The position numbers and the translations under genes were made by a program. From NCBI RefSeq assembly GCF_002994745.2, contig NC_037093.1, forward strand, positions 33,457,884 to 33,521,883: 64,000 nucleotides of DNA, read 5' to 3'. Origin of the DNA: Rosa chinensis. Its lineage: Eukaryota; Streptophyta; Magnoliopsida; Rosales; Rosaceae. Below are positions 1 through 12,924 of the stretch, piece by piece; position 1 is the stretch's first letter; the number at the start of each line of letters is the position of its first letter. Below the pieces are notes generated by a model. It was not told the origin of the DNA. It made no database searches and was given only the letters and a program-made list of their open reading frames with translations.

Positions 1-33
1 CAACTTTAGCAATTGTTGTCTTGCCTATCCCAC
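1..33 (-). pseudogene. TNL resistance gene, continuation of NB-ARC P-loop
   Basis: Read on the - strand these bases encode the second half of a P-loop, IGKTTIAKV. They include the CCCAC target duplication (29-33) of the outer LTR unit. Joined to the GIWGIGG end at 27719, with one copy of the duplication removed, the frame is continuous and gives the standard TNL P-loop. This is the same gene as the TIR piece at 27719-28858, 27.7 kb away. The remainder of the gene would continue off the left edge. Confidence 0.88.
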
Positions 34-101
34 TGATATGAGCAATATTTGAGACGTTTTTTATGTCATTCTCTCTACATTTTATTTAGTTATTCTTTTA
101 A

Positions 102-620
102 GGATTAAATACTGTTTACTCTCTATACTTGTAGGGTTTCATCATTTCAGTCCATGACCTTTGAATTTCACCTAAAAAGTCTCTGAACTCTCCTGCTGTC
201 AAAATTTTCTGTTAAATTGCTAAAAATGTCTATTATGCCCTCACTTACTTTTTTATTATTATTATTTATTTTTTCTCTCACTTTTATTTCTTGTTTTCAT
301 TTCACTTCTTGAAGGTCTGTGGATTGGAACCATCTTGATGAGGAGATGAAAAGAAGGAGGCGAGAGAGCCGGAAGAAGAAGAGGTAAAGAGAAAAAAGAA
401 TAAATAATAAAAAAAAGAGGAAGAGAAATATTTTTTTTTTAAAGTAATTGAGGGTATAATAGACTTTTTAGGGGAAGATAACGGAGTTTTGATGGATGCT
501 TGACGGTAGGGACCAATTGGGAGGAAATTAGGAGTTCAAGGACTTTTTAGGTGAAATTCAAAGGTCAGGGACTGAAACGATGAAACCCTATAAGTATAGG
601 GAGTAAGCAGTATTTAACCC
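102..620. mobile_element. Mutator-like MITE
   Basis: Terminal inverted repeats start GG(A/G)TTAAATACTG and match strongly over at least 80 bp. No coding sequence inside. A 9-bp target duplication, TTCT(T/C)TTAA, is seen at 93-101 and 621-629 with one mismatch. The solo LTR near 55590 shows the equivalent empty site on the other strand (TTCTCTTAA), which confirms the insertion. Long TIRs with 9-bp duplications fit the Mutator superfamily. Confidence 0.82.
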
Positions 621-1536
621 TTCTCTTAAAATTATCATTTCTAACTTAGTTTGTTGTAATTGATAGGAGCATTTTAATGCAATGTTTTAATTGTTATTTC
701 CTCATATTTACTTAGTTATTTCCTTAAATAAATTTCTTTTTTTAGAAAGTTTCTATTTTTAGTAAGGTTAATAAAAGTTTCTATTTTTAGGTCCCGTAGA
801 GCGAATAAAGCTTAAATGAGCTCAGAAAAGAGAAAGAAAAGAACGTTGGAGATAATTTAGACAAGGCACAAGGGCCGCCAGAATGAGCTGAAAAGAAGAA
901 ATGAAGTTTTCCTGGTCCAGTTAGGAAATCCTATTTAGAAAAGGAAACTTTGTCAAAGCAAGACTTCTGAGCCAACGAGGAAGCATGATCAAAAAAATGA
1001 AGAAAAATGGCGTTGAAAGAGAAGTCCTTAAGGCACTAGGAGACCACATGGCTTGAAAATGACGCATGGAGGGCCAAGAATCTTCTAGATTAATGTGGAT
1101 TTTCTGTAAAAGGTGAAGGCCCAATGGATTTAGGGTTTTGTGGACGTCATAAAATCCCTTTGGTGCAGTGAAAATCAAGAGAGAATCAAGGAGATGACGT
1201 TGAAGATATGCTTGGGAGAATTTCAAGGGATGGTGAAGTGTGTGCAACAAGAAAAAGGTTCAAAACAAGTCCAGATTCGTTATCCAGATTCATCCCTACT
1301 TTCACTCAAGATTATGTGGCCGAAAATAAAGAGAAAAATCAGAAAGAAAAAAAAAATCCTTGGGAATTCGGCATAAATATATTTAAAAGGGTTATGGACT
1401 TTATTTTGGGGATTTTTGATTGGTTGGTTGACACAACAGGGCTTACGTGGCATTATGTGATTGATAGAAGCTGTGTGGCATTATTAGACAATTCTTTGGG
1501 AAATTAAAGGAAGATTCATGAAGCGTGGACGTTCCC

Positions 1537-1544
1537 TATATATA
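1537..1544 (+). promoter_or_regulatory. TATA box of the outer LTR, copy 1
   Basis: TATATATA, followed by a CT-rich stretch at about 1555-1640 typical of a plant retroelement leader. The same position is CTATATATAG in the solo LTR (54741-54750, opposite strand). In copy 2 it is the target site of the hAT at 12521. Inferred from position and conservation across three copies. Confidence 0.5.
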
Positions 1545-1822
1545 CCCACCTTATGCTAGATTTTTTCACACCTTCTCCCCTTAGAAAAGTTCCAACGCCA
1601 CAAAGCTCTCTCTCCCTCTCCATTCTCTAGTTTCAAGTTCTACGTTTTCAAGCAAGGAGAGGAAAGAAGAAGAACAAGGAGCCGTGAAGATCCTAGCCTC
1701 CATCATCCACCTTGAAGCCGTGAAGCCTTGAAGACTTGCTTCCAAGATTCAAGATTCCAACGTTTCAAGCTCTCCAACTCCATCTCCATTCATGGTGTAA
1801 TTCATTCTTTTTCCGTGTAACA

Positions 1823-4471
1823 TGTTACGTCCCGAACCTAGAATTTACGATTTACTTTCGTGTTGGACGGTGAATTGTTAAATATTTTCAATTTTGAACC
1901 GTTATGGATATTTTAGTGGCCCTAAAAGTTGACTTTTTATTCGGGTCAAAAATTTGAGAAAATGTTCTTCACGAAAGTTGTAGGGGACGTTAAACCGAGC
2001 GCGTGCATATGTGGTTCGTAAAAATCGGACTTCGTATGCTAGAGTTATGACCGAAATTGTAAAATTACTGTTCATGGTAATTTTTTGATAAAAAAGGAAA
2101 TTTACCCGGGTAGGTTTCCATTTCCGGAAACCACCCCAACTCTTTCTCTCTCCTTCCCCCCGAGCTCTCTCTTCTCCGGTTCGGCCTCCTCCTCACCCCC
2201 TCCGATTTCCGGCGATTCCGGCCACCACAGGGCGTGCCACCGGTCACCAGAGGAGCGCCTCCTCGCTCTGAGCACCCCAGCAGCCTTGGTTTTCCACGAT
2301 TTGGCCGGAAAACCACGGATCGAAGCCAAAACCACTCCGGCTGCAGTTTGGGACTTTTGCCGATTCCCGGCGATTCCGGCCACCTCCGGTCCCCATTTTT
2401 CTGTCGAAGGTTTGGTTTTTACCACTGATCATTTCCCCTATGGCCTTGTATCATAATTTGAAGTGTAGAGGCTGGATTGAATTAGGGTTCTTGAATTTTC
2501 TGGGTTTGTGTTCTTGGATCGATTTCGACTGTTTGTAGTTGTTATTTGTAAATGTTGTAGTTATGAAGTTGAATCAGTGTGTTGAGTAGGTGTTGTACCT
2601 GAAATTTGGTGGCCGGAGGTGGAGGTTGGCACCGGCACGTGAAACCCACGCACCGCCACTGTTGATGGCGCGTGAGTTGGCATTTTGACCGGAAAGTTTG
2701 AGTTGTTGTTACTGTAATTAATCCTTTTTACGTCTAGTTGATTAATCGAAGCTTGGAAATGGATTTGGAGTTGAATTGAATATAAATTTTGATGGTTGAT
2801 CAAGAAAATTGGTGAAATTGTAAATCGAATTACGAGGAATCCATCGATCGGATTTCCTCGGTTTGGCCTTTGAGCCATATTTTAACGGAATATTATTTTT
2901 TGAGGAAGATTGGAAGAAATTGGACAAATAAAGATGATATTAGGGTGGTTTTTAATTAATCCAATTTAGTTTTCCATCCCGAAATTAAAGTTACGAACGT
3001 TATATTGTACAGGACGTGAGGAGGATTTCCTCGAGGAGGGTTTGGATCGACGGCAGGCTTAGCCGTACTTTGTGAGTGGACGTTTGTTTTAAATAAGTGA
3101 TGCATGCATTTATTTATTAAAGCTTGATTTATTTTATTAACGTATTTTTCCGAGCATATAAAGATAATTGTGAATTATCTTAAGGAATTACTTTTAAATA
3201 TTATTTTCCATGAAGTGATTATGATTTATATCGGTTGAGAATTTGGTTATAAAGTTGTTATGCTCGGATTTGAAATATTAATTGATGTTAATATTCGACG
3301 AATGGTTTTCGATACGATTTTCGGATTTATACTGTTTAGATTACATTTATATTCGTCGAATTGAGAATTTATTTATAAATGGAGTTTTATTGAAATAAAT
3401 CTCTATGATTATTTATTGAGTATGATTTTGGCATTGGGAATGCCTCATTGTTGATCTATTTATTTCTTTAGCGTGTGGGACACGCTGTTAATTTATACGA
3501 CTTTATACGTATTTCCGAGTACGGTTGGGAATCGTACTCGTATTTTCTTTATACGTGGGACATGAGGAAGCTTTAAGGTTTTATCAGTTTTTAACCACCA
3601 TACCCAGGGTCGTTATATATATATTATATTGCTAGCTAGCCTATTAGTACTCCTCCCTACTTACTATGTGTTCGTAGGCGAGTAAGAGCAGAGCATGGGA
3701 TGCTCCAGAGTGTGGGACACTCCGACCCGAGCCTATAAGGCTCCCTTCTTTCGTATGGTGAACGTCCTTCCCCATATTTTATTATGATTTGACTAGCGGG
3801 GCTAGTCCGATTTATTTTATCCAGCGGGGCTGGAATGTTTTGCACGAGTTTTGAGTTTAAAGAAATACGTTTTATAAACGTTGCATGCATCGAGACTTTG
3901 TATTGTAAATTGTGGGAAAGTATAAATTTATCTTCCTTTATACTTATTTATTTTTGTCCACTCACTCTAACGTTTTTATGTACTTTCCCCCTGGGCCCTT
4001 TGTTTTCAATTGCCCAGATCACAGTGTTGCTGACCGGCATAGGAGTGGAGGCTAGTACCATCTTTGTCATCCATTCTCAGTAGGTTATTGATTAACCTAC
4101 TTATTGTACTATATTTCGAGTGTGTTCCTTAGATTGCTCTAAATACTTGTTGAGAGTGGATTTATACATTTGTATAATTATGTGTGTAAGAGAGTGGTTT
4201 ATTTTGGGAGGATGTTGAACGATTGAGTTGCTGGGTTGTAATTGTTTAAGATGTTTTGGTTGTGGAGTTTGATGTTTTTATTTGGAGAATTTTGGATTGT
4301 TGCTAGGAAGCAGGGTGACTTCAAGCATAGAACTTAATTTATTTTGAGGAGTGTTTTCAGCAGGTTTAGGGTTGCCCATTTTTAGGGGAGGTTCTGTCGA
4401 ATTTTCTCGAAAAGTGGGTCCCGCAGGTCCACCTAGGAGTTAGGAGGGTAATTCCGGGGTGGGTCCTGACA
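1823..4471 (+). repeat. 5' LTR of the gypsy element
   Basis: Starts TGTTACGTCC and ends GGGTCCTGACA. Nearly identical to 8086-10733. Differences noticed include positions near 2036, 2150, 2268, 2300, 3685 and 4408. Short antisense and sense open frames inside (2065-2878 and 3657-4083) recur in the 3' LTR and do not look like genes. Confidence 0.95.
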
Positions 4472-4473
4472 GT

Positions 4474-4485
4474 TGGTATCAGAGC
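4474..4485 (+). other. Primer-binding site, initiator Met-tRNA type
   Basis: TGGTATCAGAGC begins two bases after the 5' LTR. This is the standard complement of the 3' end of plant initiator methionine tRNA used by many gypsy and copia elements. Confidence 0.9.
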
Positions 4486-4679
4486 ATTAGGTTTCCCGTT
4501 TCCTGTCATTTATACTACTTTATACAATTGAGGACATCTAGTATCTTCCGAGTGATGGCCCGACCGCGGCGGATCCCCATCGTATGCTCTTCGATGCTAG
4601 TGTGTTCTTCAAGTGTATAAGGTAGTTGTCCTAGTATCTTCGTTGTGAGTCATCTAATTCTTTCTTAATCTCTGGTGCT

Positions 4680-5096
4680 ATGCCTCCTAGACGCCGGACT
4701 AGTGGGGAAACCCCTCCCATTCCAGGAGATGAGCATACTCCTGGAGGAATAGCGGAAGCGTTGGGACGTATTGTGCAGCAGTTGACTGCAGCGCTTCCGG
4801 GCTCCAGAACTGACTTTACCATGGAGCGAGCGAAGAGGCATGGGGCTTATAGCTTCTCTCATGCTCCTGAGGCTATGGATGCCCAGAATTGGTTGAATAA
4901 AATGGAGAGAGTCTTCACTCAAATCCATTGCCCAGAGGATCGAAAAGTGGGTTTAGCGGTGGATTTTCTGGATGGTGTGGCTTTTGATTGGTGGTCTTAT
5001 ATGAGCAGGGATTTAGAGATTGATGGCCCAATCACTTGGGAACAGTTCAAAGAGCACTTTAGTGAGAGATATTTTGGCACATGTAGTGGACACTAG
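4680..5096 (+). pseudogene. gypsy gag, truncated
   Basis: The first 138 codons of a retrotransposon Gag capsid protein. It starts MPPRRR and carries the Retrotrans_gag region ([37 protein letters not shown]). The frame then runs into a stop at a deletion junction near 5070. Beyond that point the sequence is already the end of the protease-RT linker (LAHVVDT). The capsid C-terminus, CCHC zinc knuckle and protease active site are missing. Full-length relatives have several hundred more residues here. The element cannot supply its own Gag or protease. Confidence 0.88.
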
Positions 5097-8040
5097 CAGA
5101 GAAGAGTTGAGTATTAGAGAGATACCAGTGGTTAGGAAATTCCCAGATGTATTTCCTGATGAATTACCTGGTTTACCTCCTGCTAGGGAGATAGATTTCA
5201 CAATTGATTTGCTTCCTGGCACCACACCCATATCTTTAGCACCATACAGAATGGCCCCAGCTGAATTAAGAGAGTTGAAGATTCAGTTGCAAGAACTAGT
5301 GGATAAGGGGTTCATCCAATCTAGTGTGTCTCCTTGGGGTGCCCCGGTTTTATTTGTTAAAAAGAAGGATGGCTCTTTACGGTTGTGTATTGATTATCGA
5401 AAGTTGAATAGGGTTACTGTGAAGAATAAATACCATTTGCCTCGTATTGACGACCTCTTTGATCAGTTGAGGGGAGCCAAGGTCTTTTCCAAAATCGATT
5501 TGAGATCGGGTTATCATCAGTTGAGGATAAGGGAGTCTGATGTACCCAAGACTGCATTTCGATCACGTTATGGGCACTATGAATTTAGAGTAATGCCGTT
5601 TGGATTGACTAATGCCCCTGCAGCTTTTATGGACCTCATGAATAGAGTGTTCCGTCCTTACCTTGATCGTTTTGTGATTGTGTTCATTGATGATATCTTG
5701 GTGTATTCAAAGGACGATAGTCAACATGCCAAGCATCTAAGAATTGTATTGCGGACCTTGAGGGAGGCCCAGTTATATGCGAAATTCAATAAATGTGAAT
5801 TTTGGCTTAATAGTATTGGATTCTTGGGTCATGTTGTTTCTGCAGAAGGTATTAGTGTGGACCCTCAGAAGGTAGTGGCGGTGCTAAATTGGGAAAGACC
5901 TACCACAGTGACAGAGATACGCAGTTTCTTGGGTTTGGCAGGTTATTACCGAAGATTCGTGCAAGATTTCTCAAAGATTGCAACTCCTCTTACTAGGTTG
6001 ACTAGAAAGGGTGTGAAGTTTGTTTGGTCAGAAGAGTGTGAGCAAAGTTTTCAAGAACTCAAGGGGCGTTTAACTAGTGCTCCGGTCCTAGCTTTGCCAG
6101 ATGATAGTGGGGAGTATGTGGTATACAGTGACGCCTCGAGGCAAGGCTTGGGTTGTGTTCTGATGCAACATGGAAATGTGATTGCCTACGCCTCTAGACA
6201 ATTGAAGCCGCATGAGTTGAATTACCCGACACATGATCTTGAATTAGCTGCTGTAGTACTTGCACTTAAACTTTGGAGGCATTATTTATATGGAGCTCGG
6301 TGTCAAATCTTTACGGATCATAAGAGTCTTCAATATTTACTCACACAAAAAGAGATTAATCTGAGGCAAAGAAGATGGTTGGAGTTGATTAAGGATTATG
6401 ATTGCACGATTGAGTATCATCCGGGAAGGGCCAATGTGGTAGCTGACGCTCTTAGTAGGAAGACATATCTTTCCCTGTTGCCCTCCCCTTCCTTGTCACA
6501 TTTGAGAACAGTCCGGGTTCCACTTCTTTATGAATTGCGAGCTACAGGAGTTAGTTTGGAAGGGACTGATGAATTTGCAGCCTTAATAGCCAGCTTCCAT
6601 GTGAGGCCAATCCTTATTGACAAAGTACGAGAGGCACAGCTACATGATGAAGCTCTACAAGAAGTAAGAGAGGCAGTAGAGAATGGAGCTAGAGAAGACT
6701 TTATTGTTAGAGGGGATGGAGCTTTGATGTTTGGGAATAGAATTTGTGTACCCAAACAGGATGATCTTAAACAGGAGATACTAGAGGAGGCTCATAGTTC
6801 TCCTTATGCCATGCATCCTAGTGGAACCAAAATGTACCGGACTCTTAAAGAATACTACTGGTGGTCTAACATGAAGAGGGAAATTGCAGATTATGTAAGA
6901 AGATGTCTAGTGTGTCAACAAGTGAAGGCAGAAAGACAAAAGCCCTCAGGTTTATTACAGCCCTTACCTATACCAGAGTGGAAGTGGGAGCACATTACTA
7001 TGGACTTTGTATCAGGACTACCACGTAGTCGTAATGGTCATGATAGCATTTGGGTGATTGTGGACCGACTTACTAAGTCCGCACATTTCCTACCTGTCAG
7101 CAAGACTTATAAAATGGATAAATATGCAGAGCTATACTTGAATGAGATAGTGAGACTTCATGGCACACCCGTTTCTATTACTTCTGATCGTGATCCTCGC
7201 TTCACTTCAAAGTTTTGGAGTGAGCTGATGGAGGCTTTGGGCACTCAGTCTCAGTTTAGTACTGCATTTCATCCGCAAACAGATGGACAGACGGAAAGGA
7301 CCATTCAGACACTGGAAGACATGTTGAGAGCTTGTGTTTTACAATTCAAAGGGAATTGGGATAATCATGTCGCATTGATAGAGTTTGCTTATAATAACAG
7401 TTATCACTCCAGCATTGGCATGGCTCCTTATGAAGCCCTTTATGGAAAACAGTGTTGTACCCCTTTATGTTGGAATGAGGCAGGAGAGAGGAAACTCATT
7501 GGTCCAGAATTGGTACGAGTTACGACTGAAAAGGTCAACCTAATCAAGGAGAAACTTAAAACGGCTCAGAGTAGACAGAAGAGTTATGCTGATAACAGAA
7601 GAAAAGATTTGGAGTTTCAAGTGGGTGACTGGGTATTCTTGAAGCTGTCTCCTTGGAAGGGTATTATAAGATTTGGGAAACGAGGGAAACTTAGCCCTCG
7701 ATATATCGGGCCATATGAGATCACGGAGCGGATTGGTGCAGTTGCTTATCGTTTGGCACTACCTCCGAGACTATCTAGAGTACATGATGTCTTCCATGTC
7801 TCTATGCTTCGCAAGTATATTGCTGATTCCTCTCATGTTCTCCAAGAGCAACCTATCCGGTTGAGAGAAAATTTGACATATGAAGAACAACCGGTTCAAA
7901 TACTAGATAGGAGGGAGCAGATACTCAGAAACAAAACAATATCCTTGGTCAAGGTGCTTTGGAGTAATCACATGGTGGAGGAAGCTACTTGGGAACCAGA
8001 GGAGCAAATGAGAAAGCAGTATCCTCACCTTTTTGGCTAG
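5072..8040 (+). CDS. gypsy pol: reverse transcriptase, RNase H, integrase, chromodomain-like tail (protease deleted)
   Basis: The open frame is readable from 5020, but real pol sequence starts near 5072, after the gag-pol deletion. Counting residues from 5020: RT about 95-275 with [12 protein letters not shown] and the catalytic FIDD near 222-225; RNase H about 365-485 (YSDAS, DHKSL, ADALSRK); integrase HHCC zinc finger about 590-640; integrase core about 655-780 with Asp in TMDFVSGLP, Asp in TSDRDPRF and Glu in [14 protein letters not shown] module lies near 898 and a chromodomain-like end ([17 protein letters not shown]) near 960-1000. No stop to the terminal TAG. Copying and integration domains look intact, while protease and most of Gag are absent. 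Any mobility would need helper proteins from a complete relative. Confidence 0.9.
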
Positions 8041-8072
8041 CAGGTATGTAATTTCGAGGTCGAAATTCTTTT

Positions 8073-8084
8073 AAGGGGGGAAGA
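8073..8084 (+). other. Polypurine tract
   Basis: AAGGGGGGAAGA one base before the 3' LTR at 8086, the usual place for plus-strand priming. Confidence 0.88.
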
Positions 8085-8085
8085 T

Positions 8086-10733
8086 TGTTACGTCCCGAAC
8101 CTAGAATTTACGATTTACTTTCGTGTTGGACGGTGAATTGTTAAATATTTTCAATTTTGAACCGTTATGGATATTTTAGTGGCCCTAAAAGTTGACTTTT
8201 TATTCGGGTCAAAAATTTGAGAAAATGTTCTTCACGAAAGTTGTAGGGGACGTTAAACCGAGCGCGTGCATATGTGGTTCGTAAAAATCGGACTTCGTAT
8301 GCGAGAGTTATGACCGAAATTGTAAAATTACTGTTCATGGTAATTTTTTGATAAAAAAGGAAATTTACCCGGGTAGGTTTCCATTTCCGGAAACCACCCC
8401 AACTCTTTCTCCCTCCTTCCCCCGAGCTCTCTCTTCTCCGGTTCGGCCTCCTCCTCACCCCCTCCGATTTCCGGCGATTCCGGCCACCACAGGGCGTGCC
8501 ACCGGTCACCAGAGGAGCGCCTCCTCCCTCTGAGCACCCCAGCAGCCTTGGTTTTCCACGATTTAGCCGGAAAACCACGGATCGAAGCCAAAACCACTCC
8601 GGCTGCAGTTTGGGACTTTTGCCGATTCCCGGCGATTCCGGCCACCTCCGGTCCCCATTTTTCTGTCGAAGGTTTGGTTTTTACCACTGATCATTTCCCC
8701 TATGGCCTTGTATCATAATTTGAAGTGTAGAGGCTGGATTGAATTAGGGTTCTTGAATTTTCTGGGTTTGTGTTCTTGGATCGATTTCGACTGTTTGTAG
8801 TTGTTATTTGTAAATGTTGTAGTTATGAAGTTGAATCAGTGTGTTGAGTAGGTGTTGTACCTGAAATTTGGTGGCCGGAGGTGGAGGTTGGCACCGGCAC
8901 GTGAAACCCACGCACCGCCACTGTTGATGGCGCGTGAGTTGGCATTTTGACCGGAAAGTTTGAGTTGTTGTTACTGTAATTAATCCTTTTTACGTCTAGT
9001 TGATTAATCGAAGCTTGGAAATGGATTTGGAGTTGAATTGAATATAAATTTTGATGGTTGATCAAGAAAATTGGTGAAATTGTAAATCGAATTACGAGGA
9101 ATCCATCGATCGGATTTCCTCGGTTTGGCCTTTGAGCCATATTTTAACGGAATATTATTTTTTGAGGAAGATTGGAAGAAATTGGACAAATAAAGATGAT
9201 ATTAGGGTGGTTTTTAATTAATCCAATTTAGTTTTCCATCCCGAAATTAAAGTTACGAACGTTATATTGTACAGGACGTGAGGAGGATTTCCTCGAGGAG
9301 GGTTTGGATCGACGGCAGGCTTAGCCGTACTTTGTGAGTGGACGTTTGTTTTAAATAAGTGATGCATGCATTTATTTATTAAAGCTTGATTTATTTTATT
9401 AACGTATTTTTCCGAGCATATAAAGATAATTGTGAATTATCTTAAGGAATTACTTTTAAATATTATTTTCCATGAAGTGATTATGATTTATATCGGTTGA
9501 GAATTTGGTTATAAAGTTGTTATGCTCGGATTTGAAATATTAATTGATGTTAATATTCGACGAATGGTTTTCGATACGATTTTCGGATTTATACTGTTTA
9601 GATTACATTTATATTCGTCGAATTGAGAATTTATTTATAAATGGAGTTTTATTGAAATAAATCTCTATGATTATTTATTGAGTATGATTTTGGCATTGGG
9701 AATGCCTCATTGTTGATCTATTTATTTCTTTAGCGTGTGGGACACGCTGTTAATTTATACGACTTTATACGTATTTCCGAGTACGGTTGGGAATCGTACT
9801 CGTATTTTCTTTATACGTGGGACATGAGGAAGCTTTAAGGTTTTATCAGTTTTTAACCACCATACCCAGGGTCGTTATATATATATTATATTGCTAGCTA
9901 GCCTATTAGTACTCCTCCCTACTTACTATGTGTTCGTAGGCGAGTAAAAGCAGAGCATGGGATGCTCCAGAGTGTGGGACACTCCGACCCGAGCCTATAA
10001 GGCTCCCTTCTTTCGTATGGTGAACGTCCTTCCCCATATTTTATTATGATTTGACTAGCGGGGCTAGTCCGATTTATTTTATCCAGCGGGGCTGGAATGT
10101 TTTGCACGAGTTTTGAGTTTAAAGAAATACGTTTTATAAACGTTGCATGCATCGAGACTTTGTATTGTAAATTGTGGGAAAGTATAAATTTATCTTCCTT
10201 TATACTTATTTATTTTTGTCCACTCACTCTAACGTTTTTATGTACTTTCCCCCTGGGCCCTTTGTTTTCAATTGCCCAGATCACAGTGTTGCTGACCGGC
10301 ATAGGAGTGGAGGCTAGTACCATCTTTGTCATCCATTCTCAGTAGGTTATTGATTAACCTACTTATTGTACTATATTTCGAGTGTGTTCCTTAGATTGCT
10401 CTAAATACTTGTTGAGAGTGGATTTATACATTTGTATAATTATGTGTGTAAGAGAGTGGTTTATTTTGGGAGGATGTTGAACGATTGAGTTGCTGGGTTG
10501 TAATTGTTTAAGATGTTTTGGTTGTGGAGTTTGATGTTTTTATTTGGAGAATTTTGGATTGTTGCTAGGAAGCAGGGTGACTTCAAGCATAGAACTTAAT
10601 TTATTTTGAGGAGTGTTTTCAGCAGGTTTAGGGTTGCCCATTTTTAGGGGAGGTTCTGTCGAATTTTCTTGAAAAGTGGGTCCCGCAGGTCCACCTAGGA
10701 GTTAGGAGGGTAATTCCGGGGTGGGTCCTGACA
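8086..10733 (+). repeat. 3' LTR of the gypsy element
   Basis: Near-identical copy of 1823-4471, beginning TGTTACGTCC and ending CCTGACA, followed by the TAACA duplication. A further, more diverged LTR of this family starts at 63150. Confidence 0.95.
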
Positions 10734-12924
10734 TAACATCTTTTGGTTTTCCTTGTTTGAATTCGTATGAACTTGTTTCTAGTTAACATAAACGTTTAGG
10801 GAAAAGTTTAAGCCCAATTCTATGTTTGAATAAAGATTTCGAATTCTATGATTGTGATTCTAAGTTGCTTATGTGAGTTTGTTCGATTGAATTTTCTTGA
10901 TTGATATATTTTATATGTTCATCTTAATTGGTTCGAAACTTTTAGGGTTTACATATAATTGGTGCTAGATTTAGGTTAACAATTCACCTAATAGTTTTGC
11001 AACCCTAAATAGTACTTAGTAAAGGCTTTGGACAAAAGTTGAATTCAATTGAAGAGGATTGCAAATAGATGAACTTATTCATACTAGGTTGTGCACTCAA
11101 GTTGATATCCTTTCTCTATGCTTCTTGCATTGAACATATGTTGATTAGCTAGCTTTTTAGACTTTGATTACATGTTTAATAGGATTAGTTTAAGTGCTTT
11201 CACTTAGATTAATTAATTAAGGAAAGTAAAATATGAGAAATCATTTGCTTCAAATGTTTCACATGATCAACTTTTTTCTCATGACTTAGATGATCAATAA
11301 TAGGGTTTGAATCGAGTTTGATTACATGGAATTGGTTTTGATCTTTGTTTCTTACGTTCCACCTTTGTATATATGTTTTTACATTTTCTTTATTTTGTTT
11401 ATTTTAATTTTCGAAACCATAATGTTAAAACCCCCTTGTTTCGTTATTTTGTATATATCTTTTATTTTATTTTTGTAAATATTATACTTTGTATTTATTT
11501 TAATTCTTTACTTGTTTTACAATGACAGGTGTACCCTCAATCTCCGGATTTGAACGATCCCTATTTACCGTATACTAACGATGATATTTTACAGGGTTAA
11601 GTTGGATGCTACTTTTAACATATCAATAATTAGGTACATTTGAGCTCCAAACGCAGGAAATAAGCTATCAAGAGCTAGAAATGAAAGAAATGAGGCGCAT
11701 AAATGAACAAAAATTTGAGAAATGACGTTTTCCTAATCCTACTAGGAGAAGGAATCCCAGTTGAAATAGGATTCCTGAGTCAACTAGGAGTGAGATCGTG
11801 GAAATGATGATAGAATCTCAATTAGACAAGGAAACTCATTCCTGCCAAGAAAAGGAAACCTAAAATGATGAGGAGTCCCTGTTACACAAGGAGAGCTCAA
11901 GAAGGTTCCAGAACATCTTGGAAATGAAAAGTCCTAATTGGACTAGGAAACTTGTTGGTATTAGGAGTCCTAATGGTATTAGGATACTTAGAAAGGGTTA
12001 GGATATGTTGTGGCTTCAAGATGACTCCAGATTGTACAAAAATGTTCTAGAAGACTAAAAGTTGGCATCATATACATATATGGGCTTTGAAACGTCCAAG
12101 TTGAGAAACCTGGCCCAAAGATTGAAGTATGGGACTTCCATGTGACCTTGTAGAACGCTCTAAACATCTCAAGAAATAATTATCTCAATATAATTCCTTC
12201 TTACCGTGCAAAATAAGGGAAAAGAAGAAAAGATTTCAGCAATGAGTCGAAAATGAAGAGTTTCAAGGAAAATCTACTCCATGTGCAATCAGAAAAAAAG
12301 AAAAAAGAAAGAAAGAATAATTATTGAATTAGATTTTCTGATTACATTCTACATACAAGAATACCGAAATATGGACTATATACATTAGAGGATTTCGGTA
12401 AAGTCATGCAATCAAGATTCATATTGGATTTTTAATTCTCACGAAATATTTCTATTGGTCAAATGATGTAGAAGAAGTAGATTGCACTCCAAACTTCAAC
12501 CTTTGCTGTCATCTATATATCAATGACCAAAATATTGAGTTTCGAGGAAATATTGATGGTCCCGAAAACGAAAATTTCGACGGAAATATAGATGATATAT
12601 CGATTTTGATAAAAAATAAAGAAAAATGAGGGAAATTTGAAGAAAAATATGGAAATTTTAAGTGAAATTTTTGGATATGTTTGTTTTATCAATTGTCTAC
12701 TATATATGAAAAAAAAACCTTGAAGAAACATTATTATATAGTAATTTGTAATAATTTAAGATGATATGGTAAATGCTGAATCGCCGACAACTGTGAAATT
12801 TTTTGAAATAAACATCTAATTTTTTTTTTTTGATGACTGGAAACCCAATGGGAAGCTAGGCCATCATGCCTTATATACATTCTTTGTACATATCATATAT
12901 TACACCTTGAATTACATGAGTAAC

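Larger units (their letters stand above)
1823..10733 (+). mobile_element. Ty3/gypsy chromovirus (Tekay/Del-like), full length, internally deleted
   Basis: LTRs of 2649 bp (1823-4471) and 2648 bp (8086-10733), both TG...CA, enclose a 3.6-kb internal region. It is flanked by a perfect 5-bp duplication TAACA (1818-1822, 10734-10738). It has a primer-binding site, a partial gag, a long pol and a polypurine tract. The order RT-RNase H-integrase defines Ty3/gypsy. Very long LTRs, an iMet primer site and a chromodomain-like tail after integrase point to the Tekay/Del clade. The two LTRs differ at only about six or seven places by eye, so insertion is recent. The internal region lacks the end of gag, the zinc knuckle and most or all of protease. 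It lies inside LTR copy 1 of the outer unit. Confidence 0.95.

Noticed and set aside
2065..2456. Open frames on both strands of the gypsy 5' LTR (also 2561-2927 and 3657-4083)
   Set aside because: The same frames recur in the 3' LTR (8165-9189, 9919-10345) and partly at 63413-63794. They follow GC-rich repeat sequence and match no domain.
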